From Citrobacter sedlakii NBRC 105722 (GTDB lineage: Bacteria; Pseudomonadota; Gammaproteobacteria; Enterobacterales; Enterobacteriaceae), in assembly GCF_000759835.1 (NCBI RefSeq), contig NZ_BBNB01000008.1, forward strand, positions 290,149 through 354,148: 64,000 nt of DNA, in the 5' to 3' direction. Positions 25,209-34,561 of this stretch are shown here, one piece after another. The position numbers were made by a program, and so were the translations under genes. How positions within the stretch are numbered: the stretch's first letter is position 1; every line of letters starts with the position of its first letter. The notes beneath the pieces were generated by a model, which was not told the DNA's origin, ran no database searches, and was given only the letters and a program-made list of their open reading frames with translations.

Positions 25209-26237
25209 ATGGCGACCATAAAGGATGTAGCCCGACTGGCTGGTGTTTCAGTCGCCACCGTTTCTCGCGTTATCAATGATTCTCCCAAGGCCAGCGAGGC
25301 CTCGCGCCTGGCGGTGACCAGCGCGATGGCGTCGCTCAGTTATCACCCCAATGCAAATGCGCGCGCGCTGGCGCAACAGTCCACCGAGACCGTGGGCCTG
25401 GTGGTCGGCGACGTGTCTGACCCCTTTTTTGGCGCAATGGTGAAAGCCGTCGAGCAGGTCGCCTATAACACTGGCAATTTTTTACTGATCGGCAACGGCT
25501 ACCATAATGAACAGAAAGAGCGACAGGCGATTGAACAGCTTATCCGCCACCGCTGCGCGGCGCTGGTGGTACACGCCAAGATGATCCCGGACGCCGATCT
25601 GGTCTCGTTAATGGAACAGATGCCCGGCATGGTGCTGATCAACCGCATTCTGCCTGGCTTTGAACAGCGCTGCGTCGCCCTTGACGACCGCTACGGCGCC
25701 TGGCTGGCGACGCGTCATTTAATTCAGCAGGGTCATACCCGCATCGGCTATCTCTGCTCCAATCACTCTATTTCAGACGCCGAAGATCGTCTTAAAGGCT
25801 ATTACGACGCCCTCGCAGAGAGCGGAATTCCGGTTAACGACAGGCTCGTCACCTTCGGCGAGCCCGACGAGAGCGGCGGCGAGCAGGCGATGACCGAGCT
25901 ATTGGGTCGTGGCCGAAACTTTACGGCGGTCGCCTGCTATAACGACTCGATGGCGGCGGGCGCAATGGGCGTACTCAACGACAACGGCGTGGAAGTGCCA
26001 TCGGAGATCTCACTGATTGGTTTCGATGATGTGCTGGTGTCCCGCTACGTCCGCCCACGCCTGACGACCGTGCGTTACCCTATCGTCACCATGGCGACCC
26101 AGGCGGCGGAACTGGCGCTGGCACTGGCGGAAAAACGCCCGTTACCGGATATCACCCATGTCTTCAGCCCCACGCTGGTGCGCCGTCATTCTGTGGCCTC
26201 GCCAGCCGAAGCGGGACAACCGTCATTAAACGAGTAA
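25209..26237 (+). CDS. galR: Galactose operon repressor GalR
   Basis: GalR is a LacI-family dimer that represses gal genes and is induced by D-galactose. The product has 342 residues. The helix-turn-helix and hinge run from MATIKDVARLAGVSVATVSRV to about residue 60, with a periplasmic-binding-like effector domain after. The ATG at 25209 is chosen since the longer frame (25107) adds an unrelated leader. The C-terminal tail (after HSVASP) differs from E. coli. The stop is 13 bp before another LacI-type gene, so the two may be co-transcribed. Confidence 0.96.
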   Translation: MATIKDVARLAGVSVATVSRVINDSPKASEASRLAVTSAMASLSYHPNANARALAQQSTETVGLVVGDVSDPFFGAMVKAVEQVAYNTGNFLLIGNGYHNEQKERQAIEQLIRHRCAALVVHAKMIPDADLVSLMEQMPGMVLINRILPGFEQRCVALDDRYGAWLATRHLIQQGHTRIGYLCSNHSISDAEDRLKGYYDALAESGIPVNDRLVTFGEPDESGGEQAMTELLGRGRNFTAVACYNDSMAAGAMGVLNDNGVEVPSEISLIGFDDVLVSRYVRPRLTTVRYPIVTMATQAAELALALAEKRPLPDITHVFSPTLVRRHSVASPAEAGQPSLNE

Positions 26238-26250
26238 TCAGGAAAGCGTC

Positions 26251-27285
26251 ATGACAACAATGCTGGATGTTTCCCGCCGCGCTGGCGTGTCGAAAGCCAC
26301 CGTGTCCCGCGTGCTTAACGGCACCGGACAGGTTAAAGAGAGCACCCGACAGAAAGTTTTTAAGGCGATGCAGGCGCTGGACTACCGGCCCAACTTTCTC
26401 GCCCGTTCGCTGGCGCATCGCACCAGCAACAGCATTGGCCTGGTGGTATCGACCTTTGACGGTTTCTATTTTGGACGCCTGCTGCAACAGGCGTCCCGGC
26501 AGACCGAGTCCCACGGCAAACAGCTCATCGTGACCGACGGCCACGATACGCCGGAGCGTGAGCAGGAAGCGGTGCGGATGCTGGCCGACCGCCAGTGTGA
26601 CGCGATTATTCTTTACACCCGCTATATGAGCGAGAAAGCGATTCTGGCGCTGGCGGACGCCATCCCGATGCCGTTGGTGATCATCAACCGGGAGGTGGCC
26701 CTGGCCCGTGAGCGCGCAATCTTTTTTGAACAGGAAGAGGCGGCGTTTCAGGCGGTCGATTACCTGATCTCGCAGGGGCATAGGGAGATCGCCTGCATTA
26801 CCGTACCCGGCCATACGCCGACCGGGAAGTCACGTCTGCGTGGCTATCGTAAGGCACTGGAGAAAAACGGTATCGCCTGGGATCCGGCGAAAGTGAAGTA
26901 TGGCGACGCCAGCATGACCCGCGGCTACGACGCCTGTCATGAACTGCTTGCGGAAGGGATTAAATTCAGCGCCCTGTTCGCCTGTAACGACGATATGGCG
27001 CTGGGCGCATCCAAGGCGCTGCATCAGGCCGGGTTACGCATCCCTCAGGATGTGTCGCTGTTTGGTTTTGACGATGCCCCGAGCGCAAAATGGCTTGAGC
27101 CGGGGTTATCCACAGTTTATTTGCCCATCGACACCATGATCACCACCGCCATTGACCAGGCGATCCGCATGGCGAACGGCGAAGCGGTGGCCCCTATCCC
27201 ACCGTTTACCGGCACATTAGTGCTGCGCGATTCGGTGACGACCGGGCCGTATTTTACCGGCGGCGGCCAGCCGCAGGCCGGATAA
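26251..27285 (+). CDS. LacI-family transcriptional regulator (AscG-like)
   Basis: The product has 344 residues. The N-terminal HTH (MTTMLDVSRRAGVSKATVSRVL) and effector domain resemble AscG more than GalR (e.g. IGLVVSTFDGFYFGRLLQQA). It has a ribosome site (AGGAA) and follows galR by 13 bp. E. coli K-12 has no gene here. No sugar genes are adjacent, so the effector and targets are unknown. It might respond to a beta-glucoside or other sugar, which is only a guess from family. The stop codon sits inside a REP-like hairpin. Confidence 0.9.
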   Translation: MTTMLDVSRRAGVSKATVSRVLNGTGQVKESTRQKVFKAMQALDYRPNFLARSLAHRTSNSIGLVVSTFDGFYFGRLLQQASRQTESHGKQLIVTDGHDTPEREQEAVRMLADRQCDAIILYTRYMSEKAILALADAIPMPLVIINREVALARERAIFFEQEEAAFQAVDYLISQGHREIACITVPGHTPTGKSRLRGYRKALEKNGIAWDPAKVKYGDASMTRGYDACHELLAEGIKFSALFACNDDMALGASKALHQAGLRIPQDVSLFGFDDAPSAKWLEPGLSTVYLPIDTMITTAIDQAIRMANGEAVAPIPPFTGTLVLRDSVTTGPYFTGGGQPQAG

Positions 27286-27306
27286 CGCGCTTGCGCCGCC
27301 TCCGGC
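27277..27306. repeat. REP-like hairpin between converging genes
   Basis: GCCGGA at 27277-27282 and TCCGGC at 27301-27306 flank a CGCG/GCGC inner stem. The element contains the stop codon of the LacI-type gene and ends 8 bp from the lysA stop. Confidence 0.65.
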
Positions 27307-27313
27307 AAATTCG

Positions 27314-28576
27314 TCAGATGCGTTCCAGCGCCAGCAGTTCGTCTATTGTCTGCCGACGCCTGATCAGCCGCGCCTGGCCGTTATCAAATAACACCTCCGG
27401 AAGCAGCGGGCGGCTATTGTAGTTCGACGACATCGACGCGCCATAGGCTCCCGTATCATGTAACACCAGATAATCACCGGGGACAACCGCTGGCAGCGCG
27501 CGAGTTTCGACTTTCCCCCCCTCCTGTTGGGTAAAGACATCCCCGGATTCACACAGCGGCCCGGCGACCACCGTTTCCACTTGCGGCGCGTTGGCAAGCG
27601 AGCGTCCGTCTGCCGCCAGCGCGGAGATGTGATGATAACTGCCGTACATCGCCGGGCGCATGAGATCGTTAAAACCCGCGTCCACCAACACAAAATGACG
27701 GCTGCCCATCTGTTTCACGCTGCGCACCTGAGTCACCAGCACGCCCGCCTGGGCGACAAGAAAACGTCCCGGCTCGATCTCCAGTTTTACAGGGTGTCCG
27801 AGGTGGCGGGCGATTTGCTCACGCGCGGCGTTCCACAGGCCAAAATAGTGCTGCGTGTCCACGGCTTCTTCGCCATCGTGATACGGAATCGACAGCCCGC
27901 CTCCCGCGGAGATCGCCTGCAGATCCTGGCCAAAATCGATCACCTGACGCACCATCGCTCCACACACCTGTTCCAGGTGGCCGTAATCCACGCCGGAACC
28001 GATATGCATATGGATGCCGACCAGTTTCAGCTGATGGCGCTGCATGACGGCCAGCGCCTCGGGCAAATCGCTATGCCAGATACCGTGTTTACTGTTTTCG
28101 CCGCCAGTGTTGGTTTTTTGGCTGTGACCGTGACCAAACCCCGGATTAACACGCAGCCAGACGCGATGCCCCGGCGAGACCTGACCAAGCTGGTCCAGCA
28201 TGTCGACGGAACCGGCATTCACCGGGATGCTGAGTTCGCTGACGCGCGACAGCGTCGCGTTATCAATCACATCGGCGGTAAAAACGATATCGTCCGGATG
28301 CGTCTGCGGATCGTAACCCGCAGCCAGCGCGCGCTCGATCTCGCCTAATGATACCGAATCCACCTTCACGCCCTGCTCACGCATCAGACGCAGAATATGA
28401 ATATTCGAGCAGGCTTTCTGCGCGAAGCGGACAACATCAAACTGTTGCAGCGCGGCAATCTGGCGGCGAACGATCTGCGCGTCATACACCCATACCGGGC
28501 AGCCAAACTCGGCGGGCAGCCTGAGCAGGTTTTCAGCGGTCAGGTCGGTATCAGAGGCATTAAGAGAATGTGGCAT
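27314..28576 (-). CDS. lysA: Diaminopimelate decarboxylase
   Basis: LysA decarboxylates meso-diaminopimelate to L-lysine, the last step of the pathway. It is a fold-III PLP enzyme. The product has 420 residues, as in E. coli. PLP lysine Lys54 is in FAQKACSN, and HIGSGVDYGHLEQV, EIEPGRFLVA, GPLCESGD and HDTGAYGASMSSNYNSRP are intact. It is divergent from lysR, its activator. Confidence 0.97.
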   Translation of the reverse strand: MPHSLNASDTDLTAENLLRLPAEFGCPVWVYDAQIVRRQIAALQQFDVVRFAQKACSNIHILRLMREQGVKVDSVSLGEIERALAAGYDPQTHPDDIVFTADVIDNATLSRVSELSIPVNAGSVDMLDQLGQVSPGHRVWLRVNPGFGHGHSQKTNTGGENSKHGIWHSDLPEALAVMQRHQLKLVGIHMHIGSGVDYGHLEQVCGAMVRQVIDFGQDLQAISAGGGLSIPYHDGEEAVDTQHYFGLWNAAREQIARHLGHPVKLEIEPGRFLVAQAGVLVTQVRSVKQMGSRHFVLVDAGFNDLMRPAMYGSYHHISALAADGRSLANAPQVETVVAGPLCESGDVFTQQEGGKVETRALPAVVPGDYLVLHDTGAYGASMSSNYNSRPLLPEVLFDNGQARLIRRRQTIDELLALERI

Positions 28577-28693
28577 TTCAGGCTCCGGACATCATGTTTT
28601 TACGGATTACGCCACATCCTGAAGACAATAAAAAATATCGTTTCATACGTATTCTATGCAAAACTGATATGGATTCACTTCAGCGGGATGATT

Positions 28694-29629
28694 ATGGCCA
28701 GCGTTAACTTACGTCACATTGAAATTTTCCATGCGGTGATGACCGCCGGGAATCTCACCGAGGCTGCACGGTTGTTGCATACCTCACAGCCGACCGTCAG
28801 TCGCGAACTGGCGCGCTTTGAAAAGGTGCTTGGGCTTAAGCTTTTCGACCGCACCCGGGGGCGTCTGCATCCGACGGTTCAGGGATTGCGATTGTTCGAA
28901 GAGGTGCAGCGCTCCTGGTATGGGCTGGATCGCATCGTCAGCGCGGCGGAAAGCCTGCGTGAATTTCGCCAGGGGGAACTGTCGGTTGTCTGCCTGCCGG
29001 TCTTTTCCCAGTCGCTGTTGCCTGCGCTGGTCCAACCGTTTCTCGCGCGTTACCCGGACGTAAGCCTGAATATTGTGCCGCAGGAGTCGCCGTTGCTTGA
29101 GGAATGGCTCTCTGCCCAACGCCATGATCTGGGATTAACGGAAACCCTGCACACCCCGGCGGGCACCGAGCGGACGGAATTATTCTCGCTGGACGAGGTG
29201 TGCGTACTGCCGTCGGGGCATCCGCTGGCGAAAAAACCCGTGTTAACGCCGCAGGACTTTCACGGCGAGCGCTATATTAGCCTTTCGCGCGCCGACAGCT
29301 ACCGCCAGTTACTCGACGCGCTGTTTAACGAACATCAGGTTAAACGACGCATGGTTGTGGAAACGCACAGCGCGGCGTCGGTTTGCGCAATGGTGCGCGC
29401 CGGTGCAGGTCTGTCTATCGTCAACCCGCTTACCGCGCTGGATTATGCCGCAAGCGGCGTGGTGGTTCGCCGGTTCAGTATCAGCGTGCCGTTTACCGTG
29501 AGCCTGATTCGTCCTCTTCATCGCCCTTCGTCAGCGCTGGTGGACGCGTTCAGCCGCCATCTGCAAACCGGTCACGCCCTGTTTACCCGGGCGCTGGAAA
29601 AAATTTCCGCGCCGGTTATGACAGCATAA
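28694..29629 (+). CDS. lysR: Transcriptional activator LysR
   Basis: This is the founding LysR-type regulator, activating lysA when diaminopimelate is present. The product has 311 residues, with the winged HTH at 1-60 ([35 protein letters not shown]) and the effector domain after. The start at 28694 (MASVNLRH) is chosen; an ATG two codons upstream (28688) is also possible. The 117-bp gap to lysA holds both promoters. Its 3' end overlaps the converging ygeA end by 14 bp. Confidence 0.96.
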   Translation: MASVNLRHIEIFHAVMTAGNLTEAARLLHTSQPTVSRELARFEKVLGLKLFDRTRGRLHPTVQGLRLFEEVQRSWYGLDRIVSAAESLREFRQGELSVVCLPVFSQSLLPALVQPFLARYPDVSLNIVPQESPLLEEWLSAQRHDLGLTETLHTPAGTERTELFSLDEVCVLPSGHPLAKKPVLTPQDFHGERYISLSRADSYRQLLDALFNEHQVKRRMVVETHSAASVCAMVRAGAGLSIVNPLTALDYAASGVVVRRFSISVPFTVSLIRPLHRPSSALVDAFSRHLQTGHALFTRALEKISAPVMTA

Positions 29630-30308
29630 ACGCGACGGCGTCCGCGGCGTGAATGGCGGCGGTGTCAAACACCGGAACGGGGCTTCTTTCGGCGGGAACC
29701 AACAGGCCAATCTCGGTACAACCGAAAATCACGCCCTGCGCGCCCTGAGACGCCAGTTGCTCAATGACCTGCACATAATAGTCGCGTGACGCGTCGCTAA
29801 ACTGTCCGAGGCACAGCTCATCAAAAATGATGGTGTTGATCTTCGCGCGCTCTTCCGCCTCCGGCACCAGACATTCGATGGCAAACTGCTGTTCCAGACG
29901 TCCACGGTAAAAATCCTGCTCCATCGTGTAACGCGTCCCCAGCAGCGCCACGCGACTCAGTCCTTGCGCTGCAATCGCACGTCCGGTCGCATCGGCAATA
30001 TGTAAAAAAGGCAGCGTACAGCGTGACTCAATGGCTTCCGCCACTTTGTGCATCGTATTGGTACATAAAACGATCCCTTCTGCGCCCGCTTTTTGCAGAC
30101 CCAGCGCCGCATCGGCCAGCAGCTCGCCCGCTTTATCCCATTCACCGCGTTGCTGACAGGCTTCAATGTCGTGAAAATCAACGCTATGCAGCAGCAGGCT
30201 GGCGGAATGAAGGCCACCGAGGCGCTGTTTGATCCCTTCATTGATCAAGCGATAATAAGGGATGGTTGATTCCCAACTCATACCGCCTAACAGTCCAATT
30301 GTCTTCAT
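29616..30308 (-). CDS. ygeA: Amino-acid racemase YgeA (RacD)
   Basis: An aspartate/glutamate-racemase family enzyme of 230 residues. The two catalytic-cysteine motifs are LCTNTMHK (about Cys83) and GCTEIGLL (about Cys197). E. coli YgeA has broad-spectrum racemase activity, best on homoserine. The ATG at 30308 ([15 protein letters not shown]) follows a strong GGAG site; the 15-residue extension to 30353 is not expected. Confidence 0.94.
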   Translation of the reverse strand: MKTIGLLGGMSWESTIPYYRLINEGIKQRLGGLHSASLLLHSVDFHDIEACQQRGEWDKAGELLADAALGLQKAGAEGIVLCTNTMHKVAEAIESRCTLPFLHIADATGRAIAAQGLSRVALLGTRYTMEQDFYRGRLEQQFAIECLVPEAEERAKINTIIFDELCLGQFSDASRDYYVQVIEQLASQGAQGVIFGCTEIGLLVPAERSPVPVFDTAAIHAADAVAFMLS

Positions 30309-30353
30309 AACCTGCTCCTTTATCAGTGAGGAAAAACCGGGAAAGTAAACCAT

Positions 30354-30376
30354 AAAAAAAGCGGCTGTTAAGCCGC
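30354..30376 (-). terminator. Intrinsic terminator of the FepE-like gene
   Basis: On the minus strand a 6-bp stem (GCGGCT/AGCCGC, loop of 4) is followed by seven T residues, 26 bp after the stop of the chain-length regulator gene. Confidence 0.85.
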
Positions 30377-30401
30377 CTTCATAGTGACAAGTCTCGCAAC
30401 G

Positions 30402-31526
30402 TTATTCCAGTACCGGCATCATCTGCGCCGAACGCGATTTGATCGCTTCACGAAGCAGCACGCCGCCGCAGGCAAACATCCCGCCAAGCAGCATGGCGAG
30501 CGTGATAATCATCAGCCTGCCCGGTCCGTCTTTTCGGATCGGCAAAGAAGGCGACATCTGGTATCTGAACGGCGCAAATTTCACGTCATTGAGGCTGACC
30601 TGTTGCAACTGACCCAGCAGATACTCACGGTTCTTAAAGTCTGCGTTCAACTCCGCGACATCTTGTAGGGATTCTTCAATCTGCAATTTTCTGGCGATAC
30701 CGTTAGCGCCCAGCGTAACGGAGTAATCGGGATCGTCTTTTACCGCCTGGCCGTTACTGAACACCGGCTGCTTGATACCCGCCGCGTTGGCCACCTCCAG
30801 CGAATAGCTCAGACGCTGCAAATTGGTGTTATGCGCATTTGTCAGGCGGACGTGATCCAGCGCCAGTTGCTCTTTCATGATCCGCGTTTTTAACTCTAGC
30901 GCATTGCGCACATTTTGCATGGTTTCTTTCTGCACAATCGCGGAAACCCAACCGATATACCCGTCAAGGACGGTTTGCGCATCTTTCGCCGTGGGCGCAG
31001 TAAAACTTAATGTCCAGGCGTCATATGGCATTTTGTCGGCATTTTTTGCCGTCGCATTGTTCGTCACTTTTAGCTTTTCGGATACGTTGACCACGGCGCG
31101 ATGTAAGGCCAACGGATCAATATCCGCGTCTTTCAATTGGCCCATGACATAAGGCGAAGTTTTAAGATACTCCTCAAGCAACGACTGCGACTGGAGCTTT
31201 TTAATAAACAGATTAAACACATCGCCCCGCGAGATGTTTATTTCGACGCCCAGTATCTGTAAATCTGCCAGCGTTTGCCGCAGGTCATACCATTGCGTTT
31301 GCTCTGCCGGGGTGACAACAGACTGGCTGGTCCATTTTTGCGGTAAAAGCCATGAGACTGCCGCGCCTAACAGCGCACAGGCGAAAACAACGGCAATAAT
31401 ATGATTTTTAGCGGAAAAGAGGATTTCTACGAGTCTCAGCAGATCGATCTCGTTTTGCCTGACCGCAGGCGGCGCGTAGTCGGCAAAATTAAGTTCCGTA
31501 TTTTTCTTTATATCCATTGTCGACAT
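30402..31526 (-). CDS. FepE/Wzz-type polysaccharide chain-length regulator
   Basis: This polysaccharide co-polymerase of 374 residues has two membrane helices (about residues 40-62 and 330-355) bracketing a periplasmic coiled-coil-rich domain. SLLEEYL, SPYVM and WTLSFTAPT match FepE closely, and the Pro-rich SPSLPIRKDGPG precedes the second helix. FepE sets very long O-antigen chain lengths but normally lies in the ent-fep locus. Here it stands alone between ygeA and kdgF. The ATG at 31526 has an AGAAG site; a start at 31517 or 31565 is possible. It is best called a FepE homologue, and it may be the only one in the genome or a second copy. Confidence 0.88.
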   Translation of the reverse strand: MSTMDIKKNTELNFADYAPPAVRQNEIDLLRLVEILFSAKNHIIAVVFACALLGAAVSWLLPQKWTSQSVVTPAEQTQWYDLRQTLADLQILGVEINISRGDVFNLFIKKLQSQSLLEEYLKTSPYVMGQLKDADIDPLALHRAVVNVSEKLKVTNNATAKNADKMPYDAWTLSFTAPTAKDAQTVLDGYIGWVSAIVQKETMQNVRNALELKTRIMKEQLALDHVRLTNAHNTNLQRLSYSLEVANAAGIKQPVFSNGQAVKDDPDYSVTLGANGIARKLQIEESLQDVAELNADFKNREYLLGQLQQVSLNDVKFAPFRYQMSPSLPIRKDGPGRLMIITLAMLLGGMFACGGVLLREAIKSRSAQMMPVLE

Positions 31527-31839
31527 ATCGGTTCTTCTGATCTTATTAAAATGAAATATAAGCATAAAATGTCACTGGCGACGCTTATCATATAAGAACA
31601 TAAGATTTTTCTGAACAAAATCTTTATAAATTTGCTACCTCCCCACCATTATTGGCAGTATTTCAAGATTGACTTTCAAATAAAGTCAATCTATGTATAG
31701 CGCCGCTCACCCCGTGTATTTCTGACCAGCCCGATACGAGCCTCGCTGTTATATGGGTTAATATCCTGACTTATTCAAAATTAATCGCCGTTTTAGCTTT
31801 TCCCGGCGCAAGGAACTCCTTAACGGCGAGGCACAAACT

Positions 31840-31855
31840 TGTGATCCACTTTCCA
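31840..31855. promoter_or_regulatory. Possible CRP site upstream of kdgF
   Basis: TGTGA-N6-TTCCA: one perfect half-site with a poor second half, 85 bp before kdgF. Confidence 0.4.
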
Positions 31856-31904
31856 CTTCGTTCCGACAGCCGTTTTCTTTTTCGGCTGGCTGCGCTAATT
31901 TAAA

Positions 31905-31919
31905 TGAAACACCGTTTCA
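31905..31919. promoter_or_regulatory. KdgR operator upstream of kdgF
   Basis: TGAAAC-ACC-GTTTCA is a perfect 6-bp inverted repeat matching the KdgR consensus, 20 bp before the kdgF start and so probably overlapping the promoter or transcript start. Confidence 0.85.
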
Positions 31920-31939
31920 AACATTAACAGGATCCGTGC

Positions 31940-32266
31940 ATGTTTATTTTTCATAAAGAGACAACGCTGGAAGATCTGGGCAATGGCGTCACCCGCCGGA
32001 TTCTCGCCCATGACGGCAAAATGATGGCTGTAGAGGTCAACTTTGAAGAAGGGGCCGTGGGCCCGCTGCATAACCATCCCCATGAACAGTTGACCTATGT
32101 CCTGTCAGGCGAGTTTGAATTCACCATCGGCGACGAAAAGCACGTCGTCAGCGCAGGGGATACCCTTTACAAAAAGCCTCACGTAATGCACGGCTGCGTA
32201 TGTCTCAAGCCAGGCACATTGCTCGATACCTTCACGCCAGTGCGTGAAGACTTCCTGAAAGCGTAA
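31940..32266 (+). CDS. kdgF: KdgF, cupin enzyme of uronate metabolism
   Basis: This small cupin of 108 residues has the metal-binding motif GPLHNHPHEQLTYVLSG (His44, His46, Gln50) and a second histidine about residue 84. KdgF converts the unsaturated 4,5-uronate released from pectin or alginate oligomers into the linear ketone 5-keto-4-deoxyuronate, feeding KduI. The KdgR operator upstream and the surrounding tog, kdu and ogl genes support this role. Length agrees with KdgF proteins of Dickeya and Yersinia. It is followed by a strong terminator, so it forms its own transcription unit. Confidence 0.88.
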   Translation: MFIFHKETTLEDLGNGVTRRILAHDGKMMAVEVNFEEGAVGPLHNHPHEQLTYVLSGEFEFTIGDEKHVVSAGDTLYKKPHVMHGCVCLKPGTLLDTFTPVREDFLKA

Positions 32267-32305
32267 GCCCGCGCCGTCATCGTCCACCAGCCGACGCAGC
32301 TCACA

Positions 32306-32331
32306 AACCTTCCTGCGGGAAGGTTTTTTTT
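32306..32331 (+). terminator. Intrinsic terminator of kdgF
   Basis: An 8-bp stem AACCTTCC/GGAAGGTT with loop TGCG is followed by a run of T residues. Confidence 0.92.
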
Positions 32332-32478
32332 GCCTCCTCGCCCACAAATTAGCCCACTAATAATTGCTAATAATATTAGTTTTTATAACCTTGAGGTGTG
32401 TCCGGTTTCCGCAAATGTCGATAGCGCAGCGGCAATCATGACGTATTTATGTCAATTATGATGAGCATCTCACCTATT

Positions 32479-32493
32479 TGAAACACCGTTTCG
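32479..32493. promoter_or_regulatory. KdgR operator 1 upstream of togM
   Basis: TGAAAC-ACC-GTTTCG, one mismatch from a perfect inverted repeat and with the same core as the kdgF operator. Confidence 0.82.
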
Positions 32494-32554
32494 ACTTTGA
32501 TCACATTTCCACCATTATGTGAATGACGGCGAAACAAATAGCAATAAAATAAAT

Positions 32555-32569
32555 TAAAACGATGTTTTA
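32555..32569. promoter_or_regulatory. KdgR operator 2 upstream of togM
   Basis: TAAAAC-GAT-GTTTTA is a perfect inverted repeat of KdgR type, 76 bp downstream of operator 1. The spacing is about seven helical turns, compatible with looping. Confidence 0.75.
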
Positions 32570-32763
32570 CAAATCAAGAACAGCGGTTCATTTAATCGAG
32601 CCGCGCTGAAGGTTGAGATTAATAAAGTATTCTAAATCAGTGACTAACAAGGAAGGCTGACAGAACGAATACGCAGAGAACACAGGCGACTACGCCGTCT
32701 TGACCGGGCGTGGTCGGTAACATCCGGTTCCATTTTTTACTAATCATCGTCAGGTAGGTCGCT

Positions 32764-33654
32764 ATGAATGAAAACAGGATGCTTGGGCTGGCATGGATAT
32801 CACCCTATATCATCGGGCTGATTATCTTTACCGCCTTTCCGTTCGTTTCATCTTTCTTCCTCAGTTTTACTGAGTACGATTTGATGAGCCCTCCGGTGTT
32901 TAACGGAGTGGAGAACTATCGCTATATGTTTACCGAAGACACGCTGTTCTGGAAATCGATGGGCGTGACCTTTGCCTATGTCTTTTTAACGATCCCCTTA
33001 AAACTGGCCTTTGCGTTAGGGATTGCGTTTGTTCTGAACTTTAAATTACGCGGCATAGGCTTTTTCCGCACCGCCTATTATATCCCGTCGATTCTCGGCA
33101 GCTCCGTGGCTATCGCCGTATTGTGGCGCGCTCTGTTTGCTATTGACGGTCTGCTGAATAGCTTTATTGGCGTATTTGGATTCGACCCAGTGAACTGGCT
33201 CGGCGAACCGTCGCTGGCGCTGATGTCCGTTACCCTGCTGCGCGTCTGGCAGTTTGGCTCAGCGATGGTGATCTTCCTCGCGGCGTTACAGAACGTACCG
33301 CAGTCGCAGTATGAAGCGGCAATGATCGATGGTGCGTCAAAATGGCAGATGTTTATGAAAGTGACCGTACCGCTGATTACGCCGGTGATTTTCTTCAACT
33401 TTATTATGCAAACCACCCAGGCGTTCCAGGAGTTTACCGGCCCGTATGTCATCACCGGCGGCGGTCCGACCTACTCCACCTATCTGTTCTCGCTCTACAT
33501 CTACGACACCGCGTTTAAATACTTTGATATGGGCTACGGCGCAGCGCTGGCCTGGATCCTGTTCCTGGTCGTTGCGGTGTTTGCCGCCATCGCCTTTAAG
33601 TCGTCGAAATACTGGGTGTTCTATTCTGCCGATAAGGGAGGCAAAAATGGCTGA
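32764..33654 (+). CDS. togM: Oligogalacturonide ABC transporter permease TogM
   Basis: The product is a MalF-type sugar ABC permease of 296 residues with six predicted helices. The EAA loop (YEAAMIDGASKWQMFMKVTVPLITP, about 190-214) contacts the ATPase. It is the first gene of togMNAB, which imports pectin-derived oligogalacturonides. The specificity call rests on the flanking ogl, kdgM, kdgF and kduID genes and on KdgR operators. The 3' end overlaps togN by 8 bp. Confidence 0.87.
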   Translation: MNENRMLGLAWISPYIIGLIIFTAFPFVSSFFLSFTEYDLMSPPVFNGVENYRYMFTEDTLFWKSMGVTFAYVFLTIPLKLAFALGIAFVLNFKLRGIGFFRTAYYIPSILGSSVAIAVLWRALFAIDGLLNSFIGVFGFDPVNWLGEPSLALMSVTLLRVWQFGSAMVIFLAALQNVPQSQYEAAMIDGASKWQMFMKVTVPLITPVIFFNFIMQTTQAFQEFTGPYVITGGGPTYSTYLFSLYIYDTAFKYFDMGYGAALAWILFLVVAVFAAIAFKSSKYWVFYSADKGGKNG

Positions 33655-34549
33655 TATTCAGGAAATTACATCAGCACAGAGCGTGGCTGAACGTGAAGTG
33701 GCGCGTACCCTGCGCCGTGAGAAAATCAACGCCACCGTTCGCTACATCATTCTGCTCTTCGTCGGCCTGCTGATGCTGTATCCACTGGTGTGGATGTTTT
33801 CGGCGTCGTTCAAACCGAACCACGAGATCTTCACCACCCTGAGTCTGTGGCCCGCGCACGCCACCTGGGACGGTTTTGTGAACGGCTGGAAAACCGGTAC
33901 GGAATACACCTTTGGCCATTACATGCTGAATACCTTTAAGTATGTCATCCCGAAAGTGATTTTGACCATTATCTCTTCCACCATCGTGGCCTACGGCTTT
34001 GCCCGCTTTGAGATCCCGTGGAAGAAATTCTGGTTCGCTACCCTTATCGCCACCATGCTGTTGCCGAGCACTGTATTGCTGATCCCGCAGTATCTGATGT
34101 TCCGCGAAATGGGCATGCTGAACAGCTACATGCCGCTGTACCTGCCGCTGGCCTTCGCCACTCAGGGGTTCTTCGTCTTCATGCTGATCCAGTTTTTACG
34201 CGGGGTGCCGCGTGATATGGAAGAGGCGGCGCAGATTGACGGCTGTAACTCCTTCCAGGTGTTGTGGTACGTGGTGGTGCCCATTCTGAAACCGGCGATT
34301 ATCTCGGTTGCGCTGTTCCAGTTCATGTGGTCGATGAACGACTTTATCGGGCCGCTGATCTATGTCTACAGCGTGGATAAATATCCGATCGCACTGGCGC
34401 TGAAAATGTCCATTGACGTCACCGAAGGCGCGCCGTGGAACGAAATTCTGGCAATGGCGAGTATCTCCATTCTGCCATCCATCATCGTCTTCTTCCTGGC
34501 ACAGCGCTACTTCGTACAGGGCGTGACCAGCAGCGGAATTAAAGGTTAA
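33647..34549 (+). CDS. togN: Oligogalacturonide ABC transporter permease TogN
   Basis: The product is a MalG-type permease of 300 residues with six helices and the EAA loop MEEAAQIDGCNSFQVLW (about 195-211). The ATG at 33647 follows GGGAGG and overlaps togM, so translation is coupled. The longer frame starting at 33446 lies inside togM and is rejected. It forms the membrane channel with TogM. Confidence 0.87.
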   Translation: MADIQEITSAQSVAEREVARTLRREKINATVRYIILLFVGLLMLYPLVWMFSASFKPNHEIFTTLSLWPAHATWDGFVNGWKTGTEYTFGHYMLNTFKYVIPKVILTIISSTIVAYGFARFEIPWKKFWFATLIATMLLPSTVLLIPQYLMFREMGMLNSYMPLYLPLAFATQGFFVFMLIQFLRGVPRDMEEAAQIDGCNSFQVLWYVVVPILKPAIISVALFQFMWSMNDFIGPLIYVYSVDKYPIALALKMSIDVTEGAPWNEILAMASISILPSIIVFFLAQRYFVQGVTSSGIKG

Positions 34550-34561
34550 GAGGGAAATACC

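Larger units (their letters stand above)
31527..31939. other. Intergenic region before kdgF
   Basis: This 413-bp AT-rich gap contains the divergent promoters for the FepE-like gene and kdgF, a KdgR-type operator (31905-31919) and a possible CRP site (TGTGA at 31840-31844). No gene is seen. Confidence 0.7.
32332..32763. other. togMNAB promoter region
   Basis: This 432-bp AT-rich region precedes togM. It contains two KdgR-type operators (32479-32493 and 32555-32569) and a possible CRP half-site TGATCACA overlapping the first. The leader after the second operator is about 190 bp and has no convincing ORF. Confidence 0.75.

Noticed and set aside
27106..27114. Perfect DnaA box TTATCCACA inside the LacI-type regulator gene
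   Set aside because: It is single, lies within a coding region and has no neighbouring boxes.
27527..28348. 273-codon open frame opposite lysA
   Set aside because: It is a mirror frame of a conserved gene with no features of its own.
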